64,000 nucleotides of DNA from Daphnia carinata (lineage: Eukaryota > Arthropoda > Branchiopoda > Diplostraca > Daphniidae): contig NC_081339.1 in the NCBI RefSeq assembly GCF_022539665.2, positions 9,793,367 to 9,857,366 of the forward strand, read 5' to 3'. Below, piece after piece: positions 10,863 to 21,713 of this stretch. The notes below the pieces were generated by a model. It was not told the DNA's origin. It was given only the letters and a program-made list of their open reading frames with translations, and did not search any database. Numbering within the stretch: position 1 is the stretch's first letter; each line of letters begins with the position of its first letter. The translations under genes were made by a program, and so were the position numbers.

Positions 10863-11341
10863 ACACGAACCGGTACGATCTTGAAACGTACACGTCGTTT
10901 TACTGTTTCCAAATGGGTCAAGGTCCCAAGGAATGCCGTCGAAAGTGGCGCTGATGGAGCAGTTGGATCAGCTAGCCTCTTCAATGGGGTGAATTCGGAT
11001 CCATGAAGCAAGGTGTGGTGGCGGCTTCCAGTACAATCAGCGATATTACAGCTGACGTCCCTGGGACACTCCTTGCGTTCATGTTTACCCGTAAGACATA
11101 ACCGACATCTTCCGGACTTAAATACTTTCTCAGCCCTTTTCGTGGGCGTGAGAGACATGAAGACGGTGCAGGTTGAAAGATGGTGGTTCCTACCGTTCCA
11201 TACAAAGCATTTCCACCGTTCCGTCTTCTCGGCTTGCATCTTCCCCGATGTTGATCGGCTCCTTGGAGGCATGGTTGCTGAAGATGTTGACGCCGCTACT
11301 TTCGAACCTTCCATCGTCGATACGTGTCCAATGGTCGACAT
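10799..11341 (-). pseudogene. BEL/Pao gag zinc-knuckle region
   Basis: A Cys/His series (CFVW...HLSTC, CRLC...H...C, CNIADC...HHTLLH) of the BEL/Pao gag type. The C-terminal RRVRFKIVPVRV runs into the protease, which is in a different frame, so a frameshift lies at about 10840-10860. Upstream it is separated from the capsid part by another frame change. Confidence 0.78.
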
Positions 11342-11385
11342 GTGTGGGAAGCTGGGTCTCTTGACGGGCTTCCTTTCGTCGAACT

Positions 11386-12144
11386 TTACACCTTTGGACG
11401 TCGACGTAGGTAAAGACTCGAATACATTTTTCCATGTTGCTTGCTCATGGATTTTAACGTTACGCAGTTGTCTAAGTCTAGAACGTTCAGTTCTACTCCT
11501 GTCTTTTTACGTTTCTCGTTCCACTTATCTTTGAGGTAGGACGTCAATTTTGCTTCAAGGGCCATCAAAGTTGTGCGGCTGTACAGCTCGTGGATGTACT
11601 TCGACTATGAGAGCGTAGCTACTGCTCCATGAAGACAGTTTGCGAAGGTCTTGAGGCTGGCAGCATCTAGGCTCTTCAATGGCGGGACCTGTAAAAGGTC
11701 GTCGAGGTACGTCTGATCCATAATTTCCGTACGACCGTACACCGCATCCAAACGTTCCCACACCACGGAGTACATCGTTCCATCGGTAAGACATTCACCG
11801 ATTTCGTTTCGTACATCTTCGGCTAGTAGCTCCTCCAACAAAAAAAGAAGTACCGGAGAATCTTCATACTCTTCATACAAGGCCTGGAATTTGGCCTTGA
11901 ATCGCGCGTAGCTCTTCGGGTTAACGTCGAACGGCTGGATCTTGAAGTTTGGAGGTTGTAGACGGCTGCAACAGCTGCTGTGAGGACGATGACTATGGGT
12001 ATGAGAACGTTCAGAGTGCTCATCTCCGTCGTGATCCATACGGTTGCAACTGGACGTCATCGTGGCCATCGTCCCTTGCCGTGGGTCTCGTAGAGGTGCA
12101 TCGGCGTCGAACAATCTTCTGTGATGTCGTACTGCATCTTCCAT
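11386..12144 (-). pseudogene. BEL/Pao gag, DUF1759-like capsid region
   Basis: The block PPNFKIQPFDVNPKSYARFK followed by LLFLLEELLAEDVRNEI, YSVVWERLDAVYG and LQVPPLKSLDAASLKTFANCL matches the DUF1759 pattern of BEL/Pao gag. A frame break near 11600 moves the last part (11386-11568) to another frame. His/Asp-rich sequence precedes the domain. Confidence 0.75.
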
Positions 12145-12210
12145 CGTTCGGAGGGGTGACAGGGTAGAAACGTCTTGACGAGTTGGTAAGAATGGTGATC
12201 GCCCAGGAGG

Positions 12211-13094
12211 TCATTGATCTTGAATCGTTCGTGGTTGAACTTTCATGACGTCTACTTCCGTTCGAAGGTCTTCGATTTTAGCGTTTAACTCCACCATGAC
12301 TGCATCAATTTTTTTATCTAACCCGTCCAACGTGTGGTATGCTTCTCTGATTAGCGCGTTGTTGGTCGCTATGTCTTGGGACGTGACTCTTGAACCATCA
12401 ATGAGCTTACTCAGCTGTTCGCTCATGCTCCTTAACGCCTTGTTGAGCGTTTCTGTGATGGAGGTTGTGTTTGCCTCCATCTGAGCCCTTGCTGTTTCCA
12501 ACTTCACCTCCAGCTTCAGCATCTGTGCTTCAGTCTCCAACTCCCCTTGGGTTAATTGTTGGAGAAGGCTGGCTGGTTTAACGTTGGTACGCCTCTTTCC
12601 AGATAATGTGGTACTACATGTGATGTCTGAAGCTGATGTCCCGATCGAGCTGACGGACTGATTTGAGGAAGTGGCGTTGCGACTTGCGAATTTGATAACT
12701 TCAACGTGGTCTGTTTCGAAGTCTGATTCCCACTTGTCACATGCTTGACGTTGCTGCTCAGTGAGGTCGGATATACTTTCTGTATATTGGTTGTAAATTG
12801 CTTTGACTTCGTCGTAAATACGAATCAATTCGTCACGCCATGCTGCTACTTGCAATTTCTTCAATCTGATGGCTCCCATCTTGTGGTCTTCCACAGCCTT
12901 TCTGAGTTGTGTCAATAACTTCGTGTGGGCCGCCTTTCTCTTCCCACGTTTCTTCTTGAGATCGTTTTCGGGAAGTGTGGGCCGTTCACTCTTCTGCCGT
13001 TCAGGTTTCGATGCGTCTACCATTGGGTTAGGGCCGTGTTCCCAAATGTGGCCAATTTCCATATTTTCGGCTTTGGGTACAACAACTTTGGGTA
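12211..13094 (-). pseudogene. BEL/Pao gag N-terminus, coiled coil
   Basis: Likely start is Met at 13062 (MEIGHIWEHG); the Met at 13158 lies in the adjoining direct repeat. Lys-rich start (KKKRGKRKAAHTKLLTQLRK), then long charged helices and a coiled coil (TQGELETEAQMLKLEVKLE). Such N-terminal helices precede DUF1759 in BEL gag proteins. It runs out of frame before the next block at 12144. Confidence 0.65.
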
Positions 13095-13339
13095 CAACAA
13101 AGTGGCTACCTGTTCTCTGAATGCTATGTAAAAGCACAGGTACAAAGGATGATTGCAACCAATGTAGTGTTTGCGATTCGTGGATCCATAAGGCCTTTTT
13201 CTTTATAATTCATATTATTATTTTTTTGAGGTTTTCCTACAAACATTCTTTGCGATTCCATAATATCACACAAAGTGTGATTAAAAAACCAATAATGGAA
13301 AATAATAAATATTTGCCGCATTAAGAATCAATTATTCAA

Positions 13340-15090
13340 TCCTTTGGTTCCCATTCCAACATCTTACGACAGAGCCACTGCCATCGTAATTTTTATGAAT
13401 GATACAATTCGCCATTACCGATTACATGAATATTGTCGCTTAGCATGAATATTGCATACATGGAAGTTATGCAACATCCATGTAGAGGAAGCTTACACAA
13501 GTCTGTCATTCTGTGTCATGGAATATGTAAGAGTATCTCACAAAATGAAACAGTTATGCAAAGCAATCTGTTCATATTCTACAATTTGAGTTGAACCATT
13601 AATCTTCGGGTTGACAATCCAAAGTCCTACGACTATACCACTGCTTACATATTGAAACAATAAAATATAATACTTAGTACTTAATATTTAGTACGTGGCG
13701 TGCTGTCCCAAATTAGCGTCATGGGAGCTAATGTAAAGAAATATAAGAATTGCTATCCCCCATTAGATAAATATTGATCACAAAATATTCAACAGCCATA
13801 TAGAGAAAACTTCAAAGAATCTATTGGTTCTAATGTTTTTGGTATTGTTTTAGTGTAAGGTATCTTTAGCGATTTAAAAATATCTCATAAAAAAGGGGAT
13901 AGTTCAAAAATTTGGAAAAAGAAATTATAGTGCCCAGACAGTATGGAACCATTCTCCTATAGCTTGGCAATCCAATTTCTTTCGAGTATGCCATCTCGAA
14001 CGACACAAAGTTGAAAAGCCTAATATGTCATATAGTATGTAGTCTGCTGTCCCAAATTGGCGTCTTGAGACCTTATGAAAAAAACATAAAAATTTGCAAT
14101 TACGGATTAGATGCATATTTTCGTATGATTTTCATAAAACATTCAATAGCCATGTAGAGAAAACTTAACTGAATCTATTGTTCCTAATATTGTTGATATT
14201 GTAGTAGTGATTTAGAAATACCTCACCAAAAAGGGAAAAATGAGGGAATGAGGAAAACGAAACTTGAAAATAGCGCCTTGACAGTATAGAACCATTATCG
14301 TTTACGGTGGCAATCGTACGTCTTACAACTATGCCATGGTTGAGGAAATATTGTTAAAAAGCATAACATGTCTTGTTGTATGTAGTTTACTGTCCCAAAT
14401 TAGCGTCACGGAAGCTTGTGTAGAAAAAATAAGAATTACAATCCCCCATTAGATAAATATTTTCACGTGATTTTCATAAAATATTCAACAGCCATGTAGA
14501 GGTAACTTAAACCAATCTATTGATATCAGTATTGATGATATTGCTTTAGTTTAAGGTGTTCTTAGTGATTTCAAAATATCTCATCAAATAAGAAAAAATT
14601 CAAAAATAAGGAAATTGAAGTATATGTATAGTACCCATACGGTATAGAACCGTTAGCCTTTTGGTTGTCAAATCAACATCTTACGATTATGCTATGGTAA
14701 AAGAAAAATAATTAAAAGCATAAAGTGTGCATTTCAGTATGTAGAATGCTGTCCTAAATTAGCATCACGGGAGCTTATTTAAAAAATAAAAAACTGCAAT
14801 CACCGATTAGATGCATATTTTCACATGATTTTCATAAAAATATTCAATAGCCATGTAGAGAAAACTTAACTGAATCTATTGTTCCTAATATTGTTGATAT
14901 TGCAGTAGTGATTTAGAAATACCTCACCAAAAAGGGAAAAATGAGGATAAAAACATTTAAAAATAGTTCCTTGACAGCATAGAACCATTACTTTTTAGGA
15001 TGGTAATCAATAATAAAATGGTTAACAAAATTCATTTGATAAGCATAACATGCCTTTTTGTAATTAGTCTACTGTCCCTAATGCGGGTTT
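13340..15090. repeat. AT-rich satellite array, ~350-bp monomer, copy 1
   Basis: The marker TTAGATRMATATT (and a first, weaker GATTACATGAATATT) recurs at about 13414, 13760, 14107, 14449 and 14806, spacing 342-357. Each monomer also carries CTGTCCCAAATTAGCGTCA and ATTCAAYAGCCATGTAGAG. Five degenerate monomers in the same orientation. No coding sequence. Confidence 0.88.
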
Positions 15091-16130
15091 CTCGAAAATT
15101 TCAATCACATTTATTTTTTTGTTTTTTACCGAACCTATGGTCTGTTGGCTACTTAAAGAGCGAAGTGTTTAATACGATCCTAAAAATCAATACTTTATGT
15201 TTTTGGGGTGAGTTTCGATCACAAGTTACCAAACCTGAAAAATTGATGTTTCGTTTTGACAGCTCATTGTTTTGGATATTGAAACATACATTTTGCTATA
15301 TTTTTTATTGCACCTTCTTCGGTGTTTTAAGCTATTCGATTCAAAACACAATCGAACGAATAAATTACTTTTGAAAAATAAGACTAATCAGATTAACATA
15401 AATGTCCAATGGTTTTTGTCCGAAATTAACAGATCGGCTTTACACACATTCCCCATAAGAAAGAGTGTTAACCCAAACGCTGTCCCAATTCGCTCTCTTA
15501 CCCTATCTAATTATACTGATACGCATTTATTATTTTTTTTTTAGTTTTTGGTTTTATTAGTTTTTTTCTTTTTGTTTTCTGTTGTTTGCGTAGAAAATAA
15601 ACTGAGCGGTAAGGTGGAGAAAGTTTTCAGATCTTTCAGGACATGATAGCTACCCTTAGTTTTTTTATCTTTAGATGAACGAATCCGTCCGACATTCGCT
15701 GGTAAAAATATAATGTGAATAATCATAATATAACGCTAAATTCTCATAGTGAACACTCTTTGATTAATTCATTCGCGCTGTGTTTCTTACCATGCTCTAT
15801 AAGACAAATGATTTCCGTTGGTAAACTTTTTCAAATAACGTTTTAACTGGGCAACCCATTCATTGGAGGTGGGACCATAAGCTAGGAAACATCGTTAACC
15901 ACAAGGATTATATTGGCTGAAGATAGAACCATGCCACGTCGAAAAATCGTTAAATGAATTTTATTTCCTGGTAGATTTAGGAATAAATCAATTTGAAAAA
16001 GGTAAGAAACAATCATGAAAATAGCAAATGACAGCAATCTTCTGTACTACCTTAGTCTGTTCATTTTTTTGTGTGTCTCAGTGGGCAATTGGAATTCTAA
16101 GCTAGGATTCCAATTAAGTAAAATAGTATT
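15091..16130. other. AT-rich spacer without genes
   Basis: Poly-T tracts and low-complexity sequence; open frames here (for example 15000-15374) are AT-driven and lack any domain. The same stretch occurs at 33210-34250. Confidence 0.7.
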
Positions 16131-16137
16131 AGTGAAC

Positions 16138-16219
16138 ACAAGGTTCACCGTGTTGTTATGGCGCCAGACTTAATTTCTGTCTCTGTATACGGACGTAAGT
16201 TCGATCCTCATACCTGGTA
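16138..16219 (+). pseudogene. Decayed tRNA-Leu copy
   Basis: The core GTTATGGCGCCAGACTTAAT and the 3' end GTTCGATCCTCATACCTGGT are recognisable; the acceptor 5' strand and D arm are degraded. Confidence 0.7.
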
Positions 16220-16369
16220 ACCATAAGTTTGCTACAATAGACGAGTAACGCTAAATTGCATCTATATCCTGGTAAATTCGATTTCTGTTATTAAAATCTG
16301 TCGCAACCATGTGCTGATAATACTTTACACAATTATTTGATTGCTAAAGATATATTAATTGATTAGTCT

Positions 16370-16437
16370 AGATGTTAAGGCACCAGACTTAAGTTTTCGT
16401 TTCTTTATAGATACGTAAGTTGGATTTTCACACGTTG
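16370..16437 (+). pseudogene. Strongly decayed tRNA-Leu copy
   Basis: Only GTTAAGGCACCAGACTTAAG and a rough T-arm remain. It is one of four tRNA-Leu-related copies within 1.1 kb. Confidence 0.55.
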
Positions 16438-16533
16438 ATCTTAAATGTATTGTTTAACGGTTGTGTACAACTGGAAAGAAAGAAAATTTCTTTGTAGCAG
16501 CTATTACTGCTACTGTTACTGATATTTTAGTGT

Positions 16534-16616
16534 ACCAGGTTGGCCGAGTGGTTATGGCGCCAGACTTAAGTTCTGGTCTTTGTATAGAGCCGTGAGTTCG
16601 TTCAACACGCCTGGTA
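16534..16616 (+). pseudogene. tRNA-Leu(UAA)-like, T arm damaged
   Basis: 83 bases with intact acceptor ACCAGGT/GCCTGGT, anticodon stem-loop with TAA, but T arm GTGAGTTCGTTCAACACG no longer pairs and the B box is altered. Probably non-functional. Confidence 0.75.
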
Positions 16617-16654
16617 ACCACTAGTTTGTAGTCACGAGAATGGTAAATGACTGC

Positions 16655-17062
16655 TGTCACCTACGGTGCTGCCCTCGCGGGCAGGGCTGTAGGGGGCACG
16701 GGCCTACGTAGTATTTGAGTGCCCATTTTAGTTGAGCTCTTTACCCTTTTCTATGGAAAGGGGTAGTATTACTTTGTTAGCCGACCCAGACAGTCATTTT
16801 GTCTCCGTCTCCTTTTGTCAAACCCAGACGGTAGTCTAAGTTATTTGTCTCGTTTTGCCAGACAGTTTGTCCAGCCTTGTCCAAATTCAGACTCAGTTTT
16901 GTCCCCTCCGTTTTCTTTCTTTAAATCAAGCGTGCGGTATTTATGTTCATTTCCTAGTCCAGCAATAAAGCATTCCTTTTTTATATCCCCGTCATTTCAT
17001 TCATCCTCATCCATCATCCTTTCATCTCTCTCTGTTGCTACTTTGCACGAGAGTCAGCAACA
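16655..17062 (+). mobile_element. Solo LTR (408 bp), middle copy
   Basis: TGTCACC...CAGCAACA flanked by ACTGC/ACAGC, one mismatch from a perfect 5-bp duplication. It interrupts a tRNA-Leu-flank unit whose uninterrupted relative is at about 16010-16050 (AAATGACAGCAATCTTCTGT). A Gln/Ser-rich open frame (16815-17087) is part of the LTR, not a gene. Confidence 0.85.
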
Positions 17063-17169
17063 ACAGCAATCTTCTCTTCTATCGTAGTCTGTTCGTTTTT
17101 TTTAGTGTTTCATTGGACGATTGGAATTTTAAGATGGGACTCCAATTAAGTGAAATAGTGTTTTATAAC

Positions 17170-17249
17170 AGCAGGTTGGCCGAGTGGTGGCGCCAGACTT
17201 AAGTTCTGGTCTCTTTATAGAGACGTGAGTTCGATCCTCAGACCTGGTA
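17170..17249 (+). pseudogene. tRNA-Leu pseudogene, middle copy
   Basis: Three bases are missing from the D arm (GTGGTGGCGCC) and the acceptor first pairs are changed (AGCAGGT). The anticodon loop TAA and T arm remain. Confidence 0.8.
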
Positions 17250-18932
17250 ACAAAGAGTTCACAGTCAAGAAAATAGCAAATGACAGCAAAATTCTTTTCT
17301 TTCGTAGTCGGTTCATTCTTCGGAGTGAGCTGGGAGGGCGATTGGAAGTCAGCTGGGTTCCAGGAATATGTACTATTCATTGTACGAATCTATCTTATCG
17401 GATTGCAGGCTGGATATGCAAAATACTTGCTACAAGATGTCCACCAAGTATGGTTGAAGGTGCATGCTTGAGTTACCGCAAATTATTTAATTGCATTTGT
17501 TATTTTTTAAATAGCCTCTTGTGCCATACACATTCTTTACGTTATTAGTCTAATGAAATCCTGAACCTGAAAATAGTTTGATCTTCAATGTTTTTTTATC
17601 CCACCTTTATTGCATATGACGGTGCGGCAAAAAATCCTTAAGGTGTTCCGTTCCACCGCTAACGGGTCGTTCCTGGTGTCTAATAAAATACCAACTCAAT
17701 TGGCAGGTTCATCCCCAAACATTGAAATAGTTTGAAATAGAACTCATAGTTTCAGCGATATGTTACCTGCAAACTAAGGTTACTGTATACACTATGGTAT
17801 AGAGATTACCACATACAGTCGGGACTGAGTATCGCCAAAGGTACGCCATACTTCTCGACGGATTCAGGGTGCAAGAATTTCTCCTTTGCTTCTCTGTTTT
17901 ACCAAAGACCAACCGATAATGGGACCAACTTGGTCACAGCCGGCAAAAACTTCGCCAGGCCTTGTAGGAAATGACCAAACTATACGGAAAAATACAGGGT
18001 GTTTGTTACAAAATCGAATGACATTTTTCTCACCCACATAGACCGCATTTGGGAGAGTGCGAAGAAAATCCTGCAATCCTGTACCATGAAATTTGGCATA
18101 GGGAATCGGCTAGTCACCGTCGAGTCTTAAGAACAGTCGTCGCCGAAGTAACAGCCCTTCTGAATGCCCTGCTGAAACCTAAAATGAAATACCATTTTAT
18201 TGTTTGAATAATATACTTAACATATTGTTTGAACCAATCTTTGTTTTGGAACTCAATGTCTTACAAAAGCCTTCGAATCCCGTTTCCTGGGACTTTTCAC
18301 CAACAATATATTTAGTTTCCGATGCAACAAATATTTAACCTTCAACTAGGATGGGAAGCGATACTTTGAAGAAGTATCGGTATCGTGGTACCGAATTTTC
18401 GAAAAAAAATCGCGATACTGAATCCATCCACTGAATTCATCACTGAAAATTTTAAAGAAACGCAAACCACTTCTTGTCTGTACGTGCATAGGGCCACATA
18501 CGTCTGAATGAATTTGTTGTCTGACTTCATAGGCTCTTGTCCTACCGACACGAAAAGGGGATCTCTGCCTTTTTCCGGATACACAACTAAGACAGGGCTA
18601 CGTTGGAGTGATGTCGTTGGCTGGTAGTATGAAGCCATCTACTGCATGATTGGATGACATTTCCTAGATTACAATAAAGAGTTTTTGTTATAAGATGGAA
18701 AGTTAATCTGATTTGATGCTTGGTCATGTAAATTAAAACAAACTACATCGATACGACAGTAATCAAATATATTATTAAACAAGGAAATCGTCTTTCTCCT
18801 TCAGTGCGCGCATTTTCAATTGATTTAGCTTAGGATGATTATTTAACTAATTTATATCCAAATATCTCGAAATAATTGCATGCCCTTTCTAAACTCAATC
18901 TAATAAATGATACCAATGCCTCTTAAGTTTCA
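17250..18932. other. tRNA-linked spacer, middle copy
   Basis: Inverted copy of 4235-5911; no gene supported. It includes the hAT-like terminus near 18350. Confidence 0.6.
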
Positions 18933-19004
18933 AGGGGGCACCCAGGTTTGAACTGAGGACATTTTGATCTGCAGTCGAATGCTCTACCACTGAGCTATAC
19001 CCCC
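18933..19004 (-). tRNA. tRNA-Cys (GCA), one anticodon-stem mismatch
   Basis: 72 bases, acceptor, D arm and T arm pair. Anticodon stem is TTCGA/TCAAA with one C-A mismatch. Could be a weak gene or an early pseudogene. Confidence 0.65.
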
Positions 19005-19475
19005 ATTACACAACGTTAGTCAAAAAAATAAATTCCTGTTAGAAAATTAAAAATATATAACAAATTTCGTTATTTTATGAGCATTCGACAGGCAACATTG
19101 CGATGGTCAGGTTAACTTATCTTTTATGGCATTGGAGTTTCCTGTACGCTTTAATTATTCAGTCATCTTTCTCTTTCGCTTTAGTATACAGTATTAGAAT
19201 AGAGAGTATTTGTTCCAAAGTGGCAAGTTAATCTGATTTGATGCTAAGTCTTGTAAATTAAAATAAACAACATCCACACGACAGTAATTGAATTTCTTGT
19301 TAAACAAGGAAATCGTTCCCCATTTAAAGTAAATAATTCTCCTTCAGCGTGCGCATTTTCAATTGACTTCGCTTAGGATGATTACTTAACTAATTTATAT
19401 CCAAATATCTCGGAATAATTGCATGCCCTTTCAAATCTCAATCAATGAAATGATACCAATGCCTCTTATGTTTCA

Positions 19476-19547
19476 CGTGGGCACCTATGTTTGAACTGGG
19501 GACATTTCGATCTGCAGTCGAATGCTCTACCACTGAGCTATACCCCT
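19476..19547 (-). pseudogene. Decayed tRNA-Cys
   Basis: The anticodon arm TTCGA/TCGAA is perfect, but acceptor pairs (AGGGGTA/TGCCCAC) and T stem (CCCAG/ATAGG) are broken. Probably dead. Confidence 0.8.
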
Positions 19548-20005
19548 ATTACACAACAATGGTCAGAAAAAAAAATTACTGTTACAAAATTAAAAATAAA
19601 TAACAAATTTCGTTATTTGATGAGGATTCGACAGGCAGCATTGCGATGGTCAGTTTAACTGATCTTTTATGGCATTGGCGGTTCCTGTTCGCTTTAATTA
19701 TTCAGTCATCTTTCTCTTTCGCGTTAGTAAGCAGTATTAGAATAGAGAGTATTTGTTCCAAAATGACAAGTTAATCTGATTTGATTCTGAGTCTTGTAAA
19801 TTAAAATAAACAACATCCACACGGCAGTAATTGAATTTCTTGTTAAACAAAGAAATCGTTTCTCATTTAAAGGAAGTTATTCTCCTTCAGTGTTCGCATT
19901 TTAAATTATAGTCGCTTAAGATGATTATTTAACAAATTTATATCTAAATATCTCGAAATAATTGTATGTCTTTCTATACTCATACCATGAAACTTGCATG
20001 CAACT

Positions 20006-20801
20006 TGCAATAATCGCGCCCCAGTCACGTCTGACGCGACTGGGGGATTAAAGCACACAAATAACACTCAATACTGACGATGGTCAGGTTAGTAACTTAA
20101 ACTCTAATATTCTGGTCACTTGATGGGTGGTGCATAGTTAGGGTGGTTAGGATCCGGCAGCCAGTCACGTCGGCTGCCCGGATATGAAAAGAGCACTAAT
20201 CAGGAAAGCTAAGAAGAATAAGAGGCGTTGAGGGTACTTACGCGGAGGGTACTTACGCGCAAGTCATGGTGCTAGATGTGGAAGGTGGCGTTGGAAGGGG
20301 CGGTGAGCGGCGTCTCGGCTGAGGACTTGTAGCAGCAACGTGGAAAACACGGAAATTGGCACTTCGTTACTAGTGTATTGGATCTTCAACAGTTCGGAGT
20401 TACACAAAGTAAAACAAAGACTTGGCTGCACAACTATGCGGTTGAGAGGCTAAGCTAGAACTGACCCTTAAGCACAGCTCCGGCGAGGGTTTTTATACCA
20501 CGCTTTAGCTTGATGACGCCAACTCAGCGTGGGAACGCTAAGTTGCGTGGGGTCATCGAAACGGAACCAGAGTGTTACGTGAGAAACGAGGTCAGCTGAT
20601 TTATGCCCTGTCGATGACCCCCCATTATGCGTCAAAAGGGTAATTTAAAAACGAAACAAGAGACAAAATAGTCAATGGGGGAAGGCAGAGGGGGTAGCAA
20701 CAACAAAGAGCGATAAATCACATCATCTAACTACTTATTGAACTTAACGTTTATGGGGGTCCTTACATTATATAGCTTAAAGTTTATTGAGAGTCCTTAC
20801 A
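20006..20801 (-). repeat. Gypsy 3' LTR
   Basis: Nearly identical to 30146-30926. It is 15 bp longer because GGAGGGTACTTACGC is duplicated near 20235-20265, and a few substitutions exist. The small difference suggests a young insertion, provided both LTRs come from one event. Confidence 0.93.
20460..20498 (-). promoter_or_regulatory. LTR core promoter (TATA + TCAGT initiator)
   Basis: On the minus strand TATAAAAA is followed about 33 bases later by TCAGT, the arthropod initiator. The same pair occurs in the 5' LTR. Confidence 0.7.
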
Positions 20802-20862
20802 TGACTCCCCTCCTCGGAAGATTGCGTCTCGCAATCGGATCTGTTTGGTAGTCATCTGGCAC

Positions 20863-21538
20863 CTAAGGTCGGTTCCACGATTCGCCATCTCTCGCCGGTG
20901 TGGATGTTCGCGGTCCCGAGTCCTCCATGTTGCTCCACGGATCGGTTCTTAAATCCTCCCAACTGGTGGTTGCCCAGCCGTTGCCGTGCTTCCTTTGGGA
21001 GGGGAGCAGGTATTGTCGCTCGATATAACGTGCTGCTGCGAAATTCTCTTCGTCGGAGTTCAGCGAATAATGGCTGCTGATGACGCTAACATCATGTTTC
21101 TCGCCACGTATCCTAGCACTACTGTCGTTTAACGTCGCAAAGTCTAGACCTCTTTCTTCTACATCGCTGGTTGGCGTCAGACTGTACGGCGATTCCTGGC
21201 GATTGACGGCTGCACCTTCGGCTAAGTGTAGAATGACGGTCGAAGTGCCTGAAGAGAAGGAGTTTTCCGCCCAAAATACATCTTCCGGGGGTAGTGAGGC
21301 CTCGTCTGTAGTGTCGTTATCGTACATGACCTCGTCGTCATGAGAATAGTCCGCACAGTAGAGAATTTCCTCTTCGTCTTCGTAGTGAGTCGTGGCGTGC
21401 TGCGTGTCGTTGTCGTTGGAAGGATAATCGGCGCAGTAGAGGATGTCTTCGTCGTCTTCGTCAGTGACCCACCAGGCGGCGTGACCGTCCCTGCTGTGGC
21501 TTCTTGGGTCCGAGGTTATGGCCGACGGGGTTGGGGTC
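20863..21538 (-). CDS. Candidate spliced accessory ORF, acidic, unknown function
   Basis: The frame ending at 20863 has its first Met at 21327 but is open to 21549 without any Met. At 21540-21539 there is an AG preceded by a pyrimidine-rich tract and a CTAAC branch-like word (CCTAACTCTACCTTAG). This fits a 3' splice site starting a ~225-codon terminal exon. The upstream part contains a twice-repeated unit: acidic run, ILYCADY, then Asp/Asn-rich residues. The remainder is Ser/Glu-rich with no signal peptide or membrane segment. It lies between env and the 3' LTR, where retroviruses often keep spliced accessory genes. No family is recognised. It could instead be an untranslated relic. Confidence 0.5.
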
Positions 21539-21713
21539 CTAAGGTAGAGTTAGGTAGGGTTACAGTATGTTGGCGGGGGGTTGGAGACATGGCATCGGGG
21601 AGGTATTAAGCCATTCTACGGTATTAAGTCAGGTTTACGATCAACTAGTGCTATTGCCTTAAGGGCCTACGATGCTAACATGATATTGACATTGACATGA
21701 CATTGGCTAGTTT

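Larger units (their letters stand above)
6101..13096 (-). mobile_element. Defective BEL/Pao LTR retrotransposon
   Basis: In minus-strand order: gag coiled coil, DUF1759-type gag, zinc knuckles, aspartic protease (DTGS), start of RT, RNase H-like, integrase with the BEL-type C-terminus, a second gag-like fragment, and the 3' LTR. The order PR-RT-RH-IN and the DUF1759/DUF1758-like blocks identify BEL/Pao. The catalytic part of RT is deleted, and several frameshifts and a nonsense codon are present. The 5' LTR is missing: the element ends abruptly at ~13096 next to the direct repeat. Whether the second gag belongs to the same insertion is uncertain. Confidence 0.8.
13096..19261. repeat. 6.2-kb direct repeat, copy 1
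   Basis: Collinear with 31190-37379, offset 18.1 kb, with a few small indels. The shared sequence starts at AACAAAGTGGCTAC and ends at CTTGTAAATTAA. Copy 2 then enters the DIRS fragment, while copy 1 continues with further tRNA-Cys units. It is more diverged from the inverted-repeat arms than those arms are from each other. Confidence 0.93.
18665..20005. repeat. Tandem ~540-bp units, each built around a tRNA-Cys
   Basis: The word AGTTAATCTGATTTGATKCT recurs at about 18700, 19227 and 19769, so units are ~540 bp. Units one and two contain tRNA-Cys copies at 18933 and 19476. Unit three is cut by the Gypsy LTR at 20006 before its tRNA would be reached. Confidence 0.85.

Noticed and set aside
15000..15544. 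125-codon frame in AT-rich DNA with hydrophobic content
   Set aside because: Composition-driven; Phe/Leu/Lys-rich from AT bias, with no start context or homology recognisable.
16815..17087. Ser/Gln-rich 90-codon frame present three times (also 6076-6348 and near 35019)
   Set aside because: It lies inside the 408-bp LTR and crosses its end; copy number follows the LTR, so it is not a gene family.
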